Positions 1 to 10,302 are shown, counted from the stretch's first letter. The stretch is 29,845 bases of DNA from Reticulitermes lucifugus (GCA_026260175.1 JAKCWW010001008.1:1-29845), one strand, 5' to 3'. Translations and numbers: made by a program. Notes: generated by a model not told the origin, from the sequence alone.

Positions 1-1235
1 TTGGAACATCCGGGACAATCCGCTTGGCAACACTGCATCACATTGCAAAAGATGTGAATCCTCAACTATTGCTTCCCAAGGACTCTGCTTCATGCAGTTG
101 GTTAGTTAGTTATCCAAAGATAAAATTTTGCTCTTAAGAGTTTTGTGTTATATATCCTGATAAGATGTGCAAAGGTACAGCCAGCATATCCCTACATTTT
201 TACATTTTGATTATTTCATGCCACAATTTATCTCTATGCAACTTGTTTTATTAATGACACTGGTCAGTCGTTAATATTTTATACCCATGTAAGGATGTCC
301 CTTTTATTGTATCCCTGAACATGGCAGTATATCACATAGAAAGCTTGCATCCACCAGGATAACTCATGGCAACTGTAATGTTGAGGCATACCATAAAAGG
401 GACATTATTAAGTTGTTTCAAAACCAACTCCAATTAATGTACAGGTATAGTTCTTACATTTTCTTTATGTACTGCATTTTATCACAATCACATTTCCAAA
501 TCTAAATTTGTGTTTTATCAAATTTTTATGAGCCTGCTTGGGGTACACTGTAACATATTTATAATAAATTACCTCCTTGTTAGGATTGCTAGGTTTCTTG
601 GACTTTTTCCATTGCCCCAAATTCTTGTTTTTTTTAACCTTTATCCAACCAGGTTGGTATTTAAATATTAGTGGATGGTTTATGGAAGGTATGAGTATTA
701 CTTGAACAAAAATAAAAATGATAAGATCATGAAATAAACAGCGTTTTGTGGAACATAAAACAGAGATTATGTAGCATGTCTTAAAAATGCAGGAAATTTC
801 CCTGTTGCCTAAATATATAAAATTAATTTTAAGGGTGTTTTTTACATGTATTCACATATGTGAATGCAGGTCTTTTAAAGGTTAATACAATATGATGGGC
901 AAAGGTCACAAACCTAGTAATTCTCAGCATAATACACTTTTGTGAGAATGCTTTAGAATTGATTTCTTGGAATGTGGTGGTTAGGCATTTGTACGTCAAT
1001 ACAGTTGACTCTCCTCATTCGCATGTGCACACATTATGGTTGCATGCATTTGTGGGAGAATTATTGTGGCAACCCTTGTGCATCATAGAGTGGGCTCCTC
1101 ACGCATTCACAATCGTACTTTCATAGGCAGATGGAGTGATGTACTAGAGACTGCATCTGCCCGTCTGTCTCTCTCAGTAGCTACCTAGGACTTGTACGAT
1201 ACAGAATGTACTTTCACTGTACATTATGCAATTTT
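1..1235. other. No gene recognised
   Basis: AT-rich sequence with no convincing exon. The first 135 bases are open in two frames from the window edge, so a terminal exon of a neighbouring gene cannot be excluded, but neither frame gives a recognisable protein. A pogo-like terminal motif (CAGTTGACTCTC after TA) occurs near 1001 without a visible partner. Confidence 0.4.
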
Positions 1236-1239
1236 TAGA

Positions 1240-1740
1240 GCTACGACCTTCAAACAGCAATCAGTTGTATCATTGCTGTAGGGAATGCATAAGATGGCAA
1301 TGCCTCAACATATAATGATGTTGATGCAGATGGCCAAACTGCATGACCCTTCGACTGACTGTGAATGAAAGCAAGGCCCCACTTACAAATTGTCTCTGCA
1401 GCACTCATTTTCATGTAAATGGTATAGAGAAAGAACACTGCCCAGGAAAACATGAAAATTGCAGTCCTAGGGGAAGGAAGACAAACAGTAGGAAATGACC
1501 TCTAGGATTCCATCATTGGAATGTTCTCAAAATACAGCATTATCACATGCTAGTATATGCTTTCTCCAGGTCAAAGACAGTGCCGAGGTGTTGTTGTAAA
1601 ATTAAAAAGAATTCTGGAGATGGTGTTCCACATTTACCAATCAGCAGTGGATCTATAGCAAGAAAATGCACAGCTGTTGGTGGAAACGTTTGCTCTTGTC
1701 CAGGATTCGGATGAGTTGACAGTTTAGCATACATTCTGTT
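1240..1740 (-). pseudogene. Non-LTR retrotransposon reverse transcriptase, decayed fragment
   Basis: The minus strand carries shifted frames that together follow a LINE reverse transcriptase. Reading downward from 1740, FDLEKAY (about 1560) matches the first catalytic aspartate block of Jockey/I-type enzymes. It is followed by an ILRTF..W..RGH-like stretch and, at about 1300, by SLYVEA in the place of the YVDD active-site box. Stops and frameshifts separate these blocks, and the second catalytic motif has lost its aspartates, so this is a dead fragment. No 5' or 3' end, poly-A tail or target-site duplication is evident. The clade is inferred from motif style only. Confidence 0.6.
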
Positions 1741-1866
1741 ACTTTACATCCACAACTAGTTGTAGTGGTTGGTCTACAGCTAGTTACAGCAAACTGATCT
1801 ATACGGGGTTCTGAGCTTGCAATAACCAGTGCTTCTCTCTTGAGCAGTAGAATCTCCTTCCTGTAG

Positions 1867-2580
1867 ATGAAAGGTGAGGCAGCGTTTGGTTATGGATCCT
1901 GTCAGAAGATGGGGATGTGTTACAACAAACACTGCCACAAGTTTGTATTAAATGGAAATGTGGAAATGGTGAGGACTCTTGTGAGAACCGGTTGTCATTT
2001 TAGCATCAGAATAATAGCAGAGGAACTGAATATGGTCAACAAAATGGTGAGACAATTTTAATAACAGATTTGAGCATGAAAAAAATTGTGTGCAGAAATT
2101 GTCCCAGAGAATCTGAGCGAAAATCAGAAGCTGGCAAGATAGTTTTGTTTTATAATTTTGGAGGAAATTGAAGAAGATGCATATGTTTTGAACCTGCAAT
2201 GAAACTTGTCTTTTCAGAGTGACCAAGAAGACATTATTCCATGCAATGGAAACCTTCTATGTCTCTGAGAACACAGAAGGTTCAGACATTGAAATCAAAA
2301 ATGATTAAGACCATCATGTTGGTTTTCTTCATTGTCACATGAATTATCATGATTGAATATGTACCACCAAATCAGATGATGAACCATAATTCTGCATTCC
2401 AGTTTGAACAAAATTACAAGGAAGCATTCAAAAAAGAGACCAGAGTTGTGGAATTGTGATTGGCTTCTGAACAAAAACTATGCACTGGTGTGCAAGAGAT
2501 TTCAGGTTGTTAATTTTTAGCTGAAACAACAAATCAGCACGTAAATGTGCTATGTACTCATCAGTTCCTGCTCCATACGT
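1867..2580 (+). pseudogene. mariner transposase fossil
   Basis: A decayed Tc1/mariner transposase, read in several frames. The part at 1940-2060 resembles the second helix-turn-helix of mariner (VRTLVRT, then SIRIIAEELNM). The block at 2250-2330 resembles the basic linker followed by KTIMLVFF, and EYVPPNQ follows at about 2360. WNCDWLL at about 2450 and KQQIS near 2530 occupy the positions of the family's later conserved blocks. Several in-frame stops and shifts show that it is inactive. Terminal inverted repeats were not found. An adjoining minus-strand LINE fragment and a plus-strand dispersed repeat bound it. Confidence 0.65.
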
Positions 2581-2599
2581 TTGCTCAAAGGAATCCCTT

Positions 2600-3405
2600 T
2601 CTGGTCAGTTAAAGACATCCATAAGACAAGACCGGCAATGTACGTATAAACGCAACACTGAGGTATGTTCATGTAACCATTGTTGCCGTGGAAAAGCAAT
2701 AAGTATTACATATTCTGAGTATGGGTCTGTAGCCTTATTTATCCAGCATGCAAAGCACATGCGCCATACTATGTCATCTGTAACCTGTCTGGCTCTACCA
2801 TATTTTTCCACATTATCTCATAAACGGCATGATTTTTGGAAAAAAGTTATTGAACATAAAATGTGTGCTTTAATTTTCTCTACTTTTGTCCAAAACATTT
2901 CTCATTCTGAGAAGAATTGAGCGAGATACTATCATAAATGTAAGTACGTTTTCATGTAAAGTACCTATTATTCTGTCACATTTTAATGAAACTTGAATTT
3001 TCTTGGCAGATTTTAAAAAAAATACTCAAATGTCAAATTTCATAAAAATCTATCTGGTGGAAAGTTGCCGAGTTGTTCCATGTAGATGGATGGACAGGCA
3101 GACAGACATGACGAAGATATCTGGGCTCTTCTGGGATATTACACAGTGTCGTGTGGTGATTGTTTACCGACATTTCGAGACAACGTATCAGTCCCATCTT
3201 CACAGGTCAAGAGTCCGGGCTCTTGACCTGTGAAGATGGGACTGATATGCTATCCCGAAATGTCGGTAAACAATTACCACACAATGCTGCGCAATATCCC
3301 AGAAGACACAGATCTCATCAACATCGCAGCGGAAGCCTGAAATCAAGACGCGACGAAGCTTGTTGCAACTTTGCAAATGCGCCTAAAAACTGCAAAGTTA
3401 CTTGA
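2600..3405 (+). repeat. Dispersed interspersed repeat, split by a foldback insertion
   Basis: A non-coding repeat that recurs inverted and more diverged at 15833-16215. Shared blocks include the segment at 2655-2700 (a GGAAAAGCAAT core) and the segment at 2950-3110, ending in CAGACATGACGAAG. From memory, unverified, the consensus is very widely dispersed in animal genomes and is often mistranslated into spurious proteins; the 122-codon open frame at 2552-2920 is probably of that kind. The repeat resumes after the foldback at about 3352, with GCGCCTAAAAACT near its 3' end at 3380-3393. The exact 5' limit is unclear because the mariner fossil abuts it. Confidence 0.5.
3110..3358. mobile_element. 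Foldback (long palindrome) MITE-like element with 7-bp target-site duplication
   Basis: A near-perfect palindrome. Positions 3186-3213 pair without mismatch with 3220-3247 around a 6-nt loop (TCCGGG), and the arms continue outward to about 3119 and 3313. GACGAAG occurs at 3110-3116 and again at 3352-3358, flanking the insertion as a target-site duplication inside an older repeat. Beyond the core, the arms differ at ten positions up to the shared TCTTCTGGGATATT block, and all ten are transitions. The right side carries about 35 extra bases with no left partner. No coding capacity. Relatives lie at 9121-9356 and 9604-9672. Confidence 0.75.
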
Positions 3406-3848
3406 AGCATTCTCACAAAATGACTTCTGGGGATGCTTTGCATCTTGAAGGCTTATTTGAAGCAGTATGTGGCTTTCAGTGGAAATTGCTTTGTAGAGGA
3501 TAGTATTTAGATGCAATAATTTCTTTAATGAAGTATGTTTTTGTTAACTAGTCTCTTTCTTTAATAGCCACACCTCATATTATTCAACTGTATATTGCAA
3601 AAGTTATTTATGATGCATTGGCAAGGCTAGAAGTGTCAGTGAAACAAGTTTTTCTGTTATTTTTGTGTGATTTGTTGTTCATTAGAATTCTGGTTTAAAG
3701 GTTCCATGTTCAAATGTGACTAGACAGAGGTGACGGCACACACACTGAAGGGACTTGTTTTATGCAACACGTGCAACTAGTTTGATGAAACCAGTTTTAC
3801 ACTTTGCAGCACATCAACCCAACAATTATTTGATTAGTTGCGATTGAG

Positions 3849-5571
3849 ATGTCAGATGATGAGGACGTGTTGGTTCTGTGGTGGTGGCTTCAAAATAAAA
3901 AAAAGAAACAAAGGTACTGGATTCATCCTCTTATATCTGATAGACAACATAGTAGTTACATAGTGTTTTTAAAGGGAGGAAAAAAATGAAAGGATTTTGT
4001 ACAATGGATAACTTATATTTTGACCATTTGTTACCTGTAGTTGGTTCTCAAATAACCAAGAAATACATCAACTTTAGGATGGCAGTAGGAGCAGAAGAAA
4101 AGCTTATAATTATGCTGAGGTAAGTTAATTTCTTTTATTTCCTTTTCTGTAAATACACTGTTCATTACATTATGGTGAACATCAAGCTGGTCACATATTT
4201 TCTTCTTATCCTCCTTCACACCTTCTGTAGAGTGTCATCTGGACTGTTTGTTATCTGTAGCATGCCTATATTCACACACCCTGCAGAATGGCCAGGTTCG
4301 TAACTAGTCTGTTGACAAAATTTTTTGTAACGAGTAAATACTTCATCACAACTTTCTTCTGAGAGAGTAGAAGATTGTGGCCCATCCAATTTCTCACCAT
4401 GTTTGTGTTGGCAGGTGATGGGAGACTCCCCAGTAGTGACTTTTCCGTTTTAATATTTAAATATGGCCTCATGAACGCCATACTCTATAGGCAATCATAC
4501 ATTTTTCTCTGTTGTGCTGGATCCTCTGGGGGACTTTTCTAAGTGTGCAAAAGCAATTCTCCAAGTTTCTTTATGGTTTTTTGTGAAGTACAAAAAAAGT
4601 ACTTCAAGCTATATGTCAATTTTCAACATCCATAATGCTTAGTACTCTAGTACATCATGTAAATAACATTGTAAATTAAATACATTTCTTTGTTTCAGAC
4701 ATTTGGCCATGGGTTGCAGTTTTCAGCAGCTTAGGACAGCATTTCTTGAGAAGAGATACCACAGTTGGTATCATAACTGCCAAAAACAGAAGCTATAGGG
4801 AATTGTCTGCAGCCAGAATATTTATCAGTGCCTGATGCAGATATGTGGAGAACTATTACAAACACCTTTGAGGTCTACCACACTGCGTGGGATCAATAGA
4901 CAGAAAGCATGTCAGAGTCAAAAAATTTAAGAGGACCAGATCCAAAAATTTTAACTACAGGGGTTACTACTGAGTCCAACATATGGCATGTGCAGATGCT
5001 GGTGGTTGCATGCTGCATTACTAAACATGTTGGAGATGTGGAAAGAAACAGTGATGGAGGAATATTTCGTTTACCGCATCTATGTCGCTAACTACAAGCA
5101 AGGGGTCTGAACTTACCATGACTAAGCACTGCCACATGAAAGAATGATTTTCCTTATTTCTTTTGTGCAGTTGAGGTGTGCCTCTTGAAACTTACCTTAA
5201 GTGACCATATCCTAGGCCTTTTCTAACAAGTTGTAGAAAATTTTTGAAATGTAGGTTATTTTTAGCTCATAAATCTGCGGGATATGCGTTTAGACTGCTG
5301 ATGTCTAAATTTTATGAATTTGAAATGCCAGTATCTTGTGAGCACACAGTGATATCTATTAAATGTGCGTGTGTTTTATATAACTGTATGCAAGACCATT
5401 GGAAAATTGTTTGATCTACAGAAAGGTACAACTGCTGTGGTTCAACACATTTCTAATTGAAACATTGAAACTGTAAATCAAAATTGGGCACTTTGGCAGC
5501 TCTGAGAGATATTTCTTAAAGCATGTGGCACTACTGTGCCTTGGCAGTGGCAGTATGTAATTGCTGAATAG
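3849..5571 (+). pseudogene. PIF/Harbinger transposase pseudogene with retained intron
   Basis: A HARBI1-like DDE transposase readable over nearly its full length. It opens MSDDEDVLVLWWW at 3849, then YWIHPL, then KKYINFRMAVGAEEKL up to a good donor (AG|gtaagt at 4119/4120). After an intron of 579 bp (acceptor tgtttcag at 4698) it resumes in phase with HLAMGCSFQQLRTAF. Later blocks are VPDADMWRTI (about 4830), GSIDRKHVRVKKFKR (about 4885), DVERNSDGGIFR (about 5033), CACVLYN (about 5370) and a C-terminal VPWQWQY ending at 5571. At least one frameshift and several stops (3987, 4794 region, 4896, 4968) disable it. Harbinger enzymes nick and join DNA at TWA targets; terminal repeats were not located here. 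Confidence 0.8.
4120..4698 (+). other. Intron of the Harbinger transposase pseudogene
   Basis: A donor AG|gtaagttaat and an acceptor tttgtttcag join an arginine codon split after its second base, which restores the expected IMLR-HLAMGCSF reading. Because the intron is still present, the copy came from DNA transposition and not from a spliced RNA. Nothing else was recognised inside. Confidence 0.65.
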
Positions 5572-6806
5572 TGATACAATTAATGAAGTGTGTGAATTGA
5601 TATTTAAAATATGTGAAAACAATAACTTGAACAAATATGTTAAAGAGGAATAACAAAGAATAAAATAAAATTTCTAAAAATAAGAATTATTTACCTGTAT
5701 CTTCTACCTCTTCAGCCATGCATTCCCAGGTGGTATTGACGATATACCTATTGCTCTGTTCCTTCAAATTATAGTCTTACAGAGATCTTTCTCTTCAGCT
5801 TTCACAAGCTTTGTATTATAAACAGTATTTTCTTTAGGCGTGATGATAATCAGTTTTAAAAGCAAAAACAATAACAGGCACTTGAGGGTACTGGTGTGCT
5901 GCCTGGTTCACAGAAATCTGAAGTTGATTTAAACCATCCTGACAAGTTATGTGAAATCATGGTTACACAGTCTTTTGTAGTATGACACCCAGTGTATACA
6001 CTATGCCTTTTTCATACTGGACATCAGGGCATTAGCTTCATGCAACTGTAGTTTCATATTGCATAAAAATAATTGCTTGAAACCAATTTATTTGGCATGT
6101 GCGCTGCCAGACAGACAGTTTGCTTGCACAGGATACTTTATAAGTACTTATGTTTGTTATGGTAAGCAAAAGAAAAGAGGCTGACAGATATAGTATTGCC
6201 ATTGCCAGTACAGTATCTTTGCAAACTGCATATGCAGGCAAGATTAGTAAGTAGGTGGAACTGGCTGAAGAAATGAAGCAAATGGGGCAGTTGACATAGA
6301 TCCATATACATTCATGGATTGCCTTGACTGGGCATAATGACTGAAAGTCGTACCACTAAACTACTACTTCTTCTTCTTCTATGGCATTATGGTCCTTTGA
6401 GTTTGACCTTAGCCTCCCTACCACTGAACTAGAGAACTTAAAAGTGAAATACTTGTCACCATAAATACAATGATTAGTAATTTGAATACATGCCATGTTG
6501 CAAGATGTTTCATGTATGCCTTGCAGTGGCTGTTAAGTGCAAATTGTTAGGTTTGTCCATTGTATGTAAAATGAGAGGATACTACTACTACTACTACTAT
6601 CACTACTACTACCACCACCACTGTATTCTGTGTAGAAAATGACAATCATATACTCCATAATAGTGAACTTATAGCCATGTTATTCTGTTTATTTGCTGCA
6701 ACAAAACCCAGAACCAGTCGGTATATGTTTTATTTTCCAATGAATATACTTTGCAATGTAGTCTTGATATATTTTCATAAAAATTGACTTTTTTTTTATT
6801 CTGCAG
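5572..6806. other. Upstream flank of the plus-strand zinc-finger gene; no exon identified
   Basis: No clear coding exon or promoter could be found. A short (CTT)n tract at about 6366-6380 precedes a possible truncated retroelement end. Imperfect (ACT)n/(ACC)n runs lie at about 6578-6622. Because exon 6807-6915 begins after a strong acceptor in mid-codon, at least one upstream exon of the gene must exist, here or outside the window. Confidence 0.4.
6578..6622. repeat. (ACT)n/(ACC)n microsatellite
   Basis: A run of ACT units, interrupted by ATC, passes into ACC units. It is a simple repeat in non-coding DNA. Confidence 0.8.
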
Positions 6807-6915
6807 AAGACGTGTGATGTCATACGAAGAAGAAATTCTTAAGGCAGATGAATTGGGCAAGGAAGACTGTATATTGGAACCAGAAGTTATTGTAACAGTG
6901 AAAGAAGAGGATAAG
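6807..6915 (+). CDS. C2H2 zinc-finger gene A, first recognisable coding exon
   Basis: Acceptor tttattctgcag ends at 6806 and donor AAG|gtgagt starts at 6916. The exon is 109 nt: one base completing an upstream codon, then 36 codons ending in phase 0. The first Met is at 6817, giving MSYEEEILKADELG and an acidic tail VTVKEEDK. I count the protein from this Met; the codons before it (RRV) and the strong acceptor mean that translation may begin further upstream, perhaps with a ZAD or BTB domain that cannot be seen here. Glu/Asp-rich N-termini with VKEE-type motifs are common in insect C2H2 proteins. Confidence 0.7.
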
Positions 6916-7008
6916 GTGAGTGCTCAAGGCCCGGAATTTATCTCACCTATTATATGTATATAGGTACGTGAGGTGATTGACCCTTGCAAGAATTGAAATT
7001 GTGTAAAC

Positions 7009-7020
7009 CCCCCCCCNCCC
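7009..7020. repeat. Poly-C tract with one ambiguous base
   Basis: A homopolymeric C run interrupted by a single N at 7017, most likely a sequencing ambiguity. Confidence 0.8.
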
Positions 7021-7229
7021 CAAATACAAGCTACAGTTAACACTGTCAGTAATGTCATAATTATGTAAATAGGTTCAGGTAAATATGTCAGTCATGTTCC
7101 ATCATCAGTACTTAGTTACTGAGATATCAGAAATTCCTCAAATTCACAATAGGCACCACACAGGTTAGTTCAGTGTGTAACACTTCAGATGTATGTTTTT
7201 GTTCTGGAGTTCTGCGTAAGACACAAGGT

Positions 7230-7760
7230 ATCCTGGCTGTTTTCTTTGGAGTTTCACAGTGCTGCAATACAATCCCTGAATAATATTCACATAGATTGTT
7301 TTTCATTTGATTGATTCAAGGGGTGGGTGAAATGCAATCCTAGGCAAGGAAATCTGTGGTAGGCTAAACCTTACAGTCACATAGGACATGTGAGGCTCTT
7401 TCATGCTGGCTATGGCAGTTCCATTTCAACAGGTAATGGTGCCCTTAAGCAGTCCAATCACTCGTCTCAACTGATTATTTGTCACTAATAGTTCTCTGGA
7501 TTTTAGGCTGCAAGGTCTCCAAGGAAAGCTTTTGCATGTTTTTGTCCATGTATGGACTTCCACTATTCTCAAAGGTCCCTGTAGCCCGTTTTGCAACCCC
7601 TTTCAAGATGCCACAGGTTGGTTTGGGATCTATCAAATGGTTGTTATGAAGAGGTTCTTGCCAGCTGATCAGCAGCCTTATTCCATGCAGTTCTCCTGTT
7701 TCCTGGCACATATATCATTTGTTATATTCAACCAATTTACTTAGCAATTGATGGTAATAT
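7230..7760 (-). pseudogene. LINE RNase H / C-terminal remnant
   Basis: The minus strand reads like the end of a Jockey-type ORF2. It shows DPKPTCGILKGVAKRA, then a stretch resembling YWKS..GQ..AK, then QLRRVIGLLKG (about 7440-7475), and finally an H-V-L-C-D-C-like block near 7370-7390, which matches the zinc-knuckle-like H.LC.C found after RNase H in these elements. Frameshifts and stops interrupt it. It lies within the first intron of zinc-finger gene A in antisense orientation. Confidence 0.5.
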
Positions 7761-8213
7761 CAGGCCAGTTGAGAGTTGATCGGTAGTTGTGAAGTACTTT
7801 GAACACAACTTCTCTGCCTGATTGTTAGGTGATATTTATGTCTCTGTTGTCTGTAGGACATGCCTTTTGGCATATATATCTGCCCAGAATACTGAGGTTA
7901 TGGTAAGAGGAAAGCTAAGCTTGTATTTTGTGCCATATCCACAACCTCCAGCACCAGTGCCTTCATTTCTGTCAGGTTGAGGGTTGCTTTTCATTCACTT
8001 CTGTCAAGAAATTTGACCATGAATGGTTTATTTTATACACACATGTACAAAGACACACAAATACACAAACATGGCTACTTTCAGAAAGCTGTTTGGTAAA
8101 ATTTAGCATAAAATACCTCTTACAGAGTTCAAGGAAACTAGAGGAAGTTTTAAGAGTTTATATTATGCAGAGAAACTATTTGAAACCTTATTATTTGCTG
8201 GATGTTTTTGTAG

Positions 8214-8368
8214 GATGGAGAAGATGGTCGTAGTTCTGTTATTACAACCTCACGTGACAATGCCTTATCTTCTAATGAAAACTTTGAGTTTGTGGTGGTG
8301 AAGAATGAACCAGAGGATAGTGTTTCTGGTGGGGAGGAGGACAGTATGAGTGTCGAAATAACAGAAAG
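8214..8368 (+). CDS. C2H2 zinc-finger gene A, coding exon 2 (acidic region)
   Basis: 155 nt between acceptor gtttttgtag and donor AG|gtcagt; starts in phase 0 and ends two bases into a codon. The translation runs DGEDGRSSVITTS, then FEFVVVKNEPEDSVSGGEED and SMSVEITE. It is strongly acidic and Ser-rich. The VKNEPED core resembles a SUMO-acceptor consensus (hydrophobic-K-x-E), which is an inference. No finger motifs occur here; this is linker or regulatory protein sequence between an unseen N-terminal domain and the finger array. Confidence 0.8.
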
Positions 8369-9120
8369 GTCAGTTACAGTATACTTTGTGCTTTATTTGT
8401 ATGGTTAGATTGCTAGAAGAACATTACCCTTGTATATGGTAACAAAAATCATCAGATGATCACGTTCATTTTCATATTTCATCTTATTTTATACAAAGTT
8501 TCACAAACTAAAGGACACAGAAAGTACTGCACTTCAAAAGCATCAGTTTCAGCTGGTTGGCCGAAGCATTAATCCATCATGGATATATAGATTGAAAACT
8601 CAACTGAAGAGAAAGGAGACAGTAGTTTTTGATGTGTTATAATAGGATGTCTGAGTCAGTATTAGGTCAAAGCTGAGAACACAGAAGTGTGAAACAAGCA
8701 CTTTAAACCATTGTACCCTAATATTGAGTGTTACTTGTGTCCACAGTGAAAGACCAAATGTCTACCCTTATGACTTTCATACAACTTTCACTTGGCCTTT
8801 TAAAAGTAGTCTGAACCCATTGCTTATTTAACCTTTATTACGTGGATTTTGATATGGCTGAAGTGGAAATGGCAATTGAATTTATGTGCGTCTATGATGC
8901 ACATTTGGCCTGGTGATTACACATATATTTAAAAATTGTCCATACCATTGGAATTACCTGTGGCAGTGAATAAATGAGGAGATTTTGAATAAAATAGATC
9001 ATGTACTCATTTTAATTGTAACATTTTTATGTTCCCAGTGGGAGAATAGATTCCAGTAAGGCCTGAAATCTGAAGTGTAGTGCTCAGAATCACTGTTCTA
9101 CAAATGTATTATGTTGAAGG

Positions 9121-9356
9121 AAGATTCGGGTCTTGTTGGTGTGAATCTATGTAGATTGGTCAATGATAGCTGATGTTTGAGAGGGTCCTGCCACCACCAT
9201 CTTCTGGGTAGTCCAAGTGCTCTTCTTGGACTGTCTCGAAGATTGGAGCAGTAAGCTCTTCCAAAATGTTGGTGACTGCATACCAATCAACATGGTGTCG
9301 TATCCCAGAAGACTTGAATTTTTATCAACATTGCTGTGAGAACCTGATTTCTCATA
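9121..9356. mobile_element. Diverged second copy of the foldback element
   Basis: A core hairpin AGTCCAAG/CTTGGACT (9210-9217 with 9225-9232) has a 7-nt loop. The outer right arm contains ATGTTGGT and TATCCCAGAAGAC, matching the right arm of the copy at 3117-3352. The asymmetric extension after the arm (ATCAACATTGCTGTG) is shared too. The left arm is recognisable through GTAGATTGGT and a TGATGTTTGAGAGG-like block. Older and less symmetrical than the first copy; no clear target-site duplication. Confidence 0.5.
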
Positions 9357-9603
9357 TTGTGATTGATAAATCGTTTGTACGTCAGGTGACACCTGACATA
9401 AATGATCTGTTTACAGAGCATCACTGCATTTTGAGGAGCAGCTTTCTCATCATAGTTGTAGCCTATCAAGGTCGTATTTTGTAAAATTATAAAGCAGAAA
9501 ATACTGCCAACAGCGATCAGAAAATGTTTTGTAGGAATCAGTTGTGGCAGGATTTCATGCCATTTACTTTTACTTGTTGTGACTGCTTGTCATCTGAAGA
9601 TAG

Positions 9604-9672
9604 AAGTCTCATGGGATATGATGCTGTGTAGATTGGTAAATAGCTACTGAAACTTCAGAGGAGTTTGCTGTG
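9604..9672. mobile_element. Single-arm fragment of the foldback element
   Basis: AAGTCTCATGGGATATGATG followed by TGTGTAGATTGGTAAATAGC matches one arm of the foldback family (compare 9145-9175 and the reverse complement of 3255-3313). It ends about 40 bases before the acceptor of exon 3 of zinc-finger gene A. The opposite arm is absent. Confidence 0.45.
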
Positions 9673-9711
9673 GATCCTAATTCTGCATTAATATTCAGTT
9701 TATTGTTACAG

Positions 9712-9772
9712 GAATGCCTTTGGTGATTCAGCACAAGGATTAATATTTCAGGGACAGAAGACAAAGCATAAG
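9712..9772 (+). CDS. C2H2 zinc-finger gene A, coding exon 3
   Basis: 61 nt between acceptor tattgttacag and donor AAG|gtaagt. One base completes the Arg codon from exon 2, then 20 codons end in phase 0: NAFGDSAQGLIFQGQKTKHK. It is short, polar and basic at the end, with no domain. Support comes from matching phase, good splice sites and absence of stops. Confidence 0.7.
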
Positions 9773-9950
9773 GTAAGTCAGAGGTAATGAGGAAGGTTTT
9801 AATATTGTATGTGTATACTAACTGTTACTTTTTATCCCCAAAGGAAGCAAATGTTCATCCGTTCCAATTTAAGATTACTTTAATCTATAGTGCCAGATTT
9901 ATTGGTTCTTGCAAAACGATACTGATTCTCTGATGAACATTTGTACCACT

Positions 9951-10302
9951 AAAGCATATATATTTCCCGACTGAGGTCGATGGATTTTTAAGGGTGATAA
10001 AAATCCGGAGCACCACTTCCTTCGGAGNNNNNNNNNNNNNNNNNNNNNNNNNNNNNNNNNNNNNNNNNNNNNNNNNNNNNNNNNNNNNNNNNNNNNNNNN
10101 NNNNNNNNNNNNNNNNNNNNNNNNNNNNNNNNNNNNNNNNNNNNNNNNNNNNNNNNNNNNNCAGGATCGAGTTGAAAAGCGCGGCAGTGGGCCGGTCCCT
10201 CACTGCCGCAAATGCACAAAGGCCTCGTACCTCGGAAAGAGGAGGCCCAAGCCCATATAAGGCTGTCGAGCCATGGTTATTATTATATAAAGCATATATA
10301 TT
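9951..10302 (+). mobile_element. Retroposed LINE/SINE 3' end with 14-bp target-site duplication, containing an assembly gap
   Basis: AAAGCATATATATT occurs at 9951-9964 and again at 10289-10302, flanking a foreign, CpG-rich insert that ends in a short (TTA)n tail next to the right copy. The left part contains CTTCCTTCGGAG just before the gap. The right part has a strong hairpin (GCGGCAGTG with CACTGCCGC, 10180-10208) and a second inverted pair GGCCTC/GAGGCC. These features resemble the 3' ends of some insect non-LTR elements and SINEs, as I recall them. The family is not established. Confidence 0.55.
10028..10161. other. Assembly gap (134 N)
   Basis: A run of undetermined bases inside the retroposed insert. 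Open frames drawn across it are meaningless. Confidence 1.

Larger units (their letters stand above)
8369..9711. other. Intron 2 of zinc-finger gene A, with foldback relatives
   Basis: 1.34 kb. The first 750 bases hold nothing I recognise. The second half holds a diverged foldback copy (9121-9356) and a single-arm fragment (9604-9672), both listed separately. Confidence 0.6.

Noticed and set aside
1..132. Open frames from the left edge that might be a terminal exon.
   Set aside because: Two frames are open for 35-44 codons and neither is recognisable; there is no splice acceptor inside the window to choose between them.
1001..1030. pogo/Tigger terminal repeat (TA followed by CAGTTGACTCTC).
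   Set aside because: No inverted partner or element body could be found.
2552..2920. 122-codon open frame on the plus strand.
   Set aside because: It lies within the dispersed repeat and matches its non-coding copies; length and context do not support a gene.
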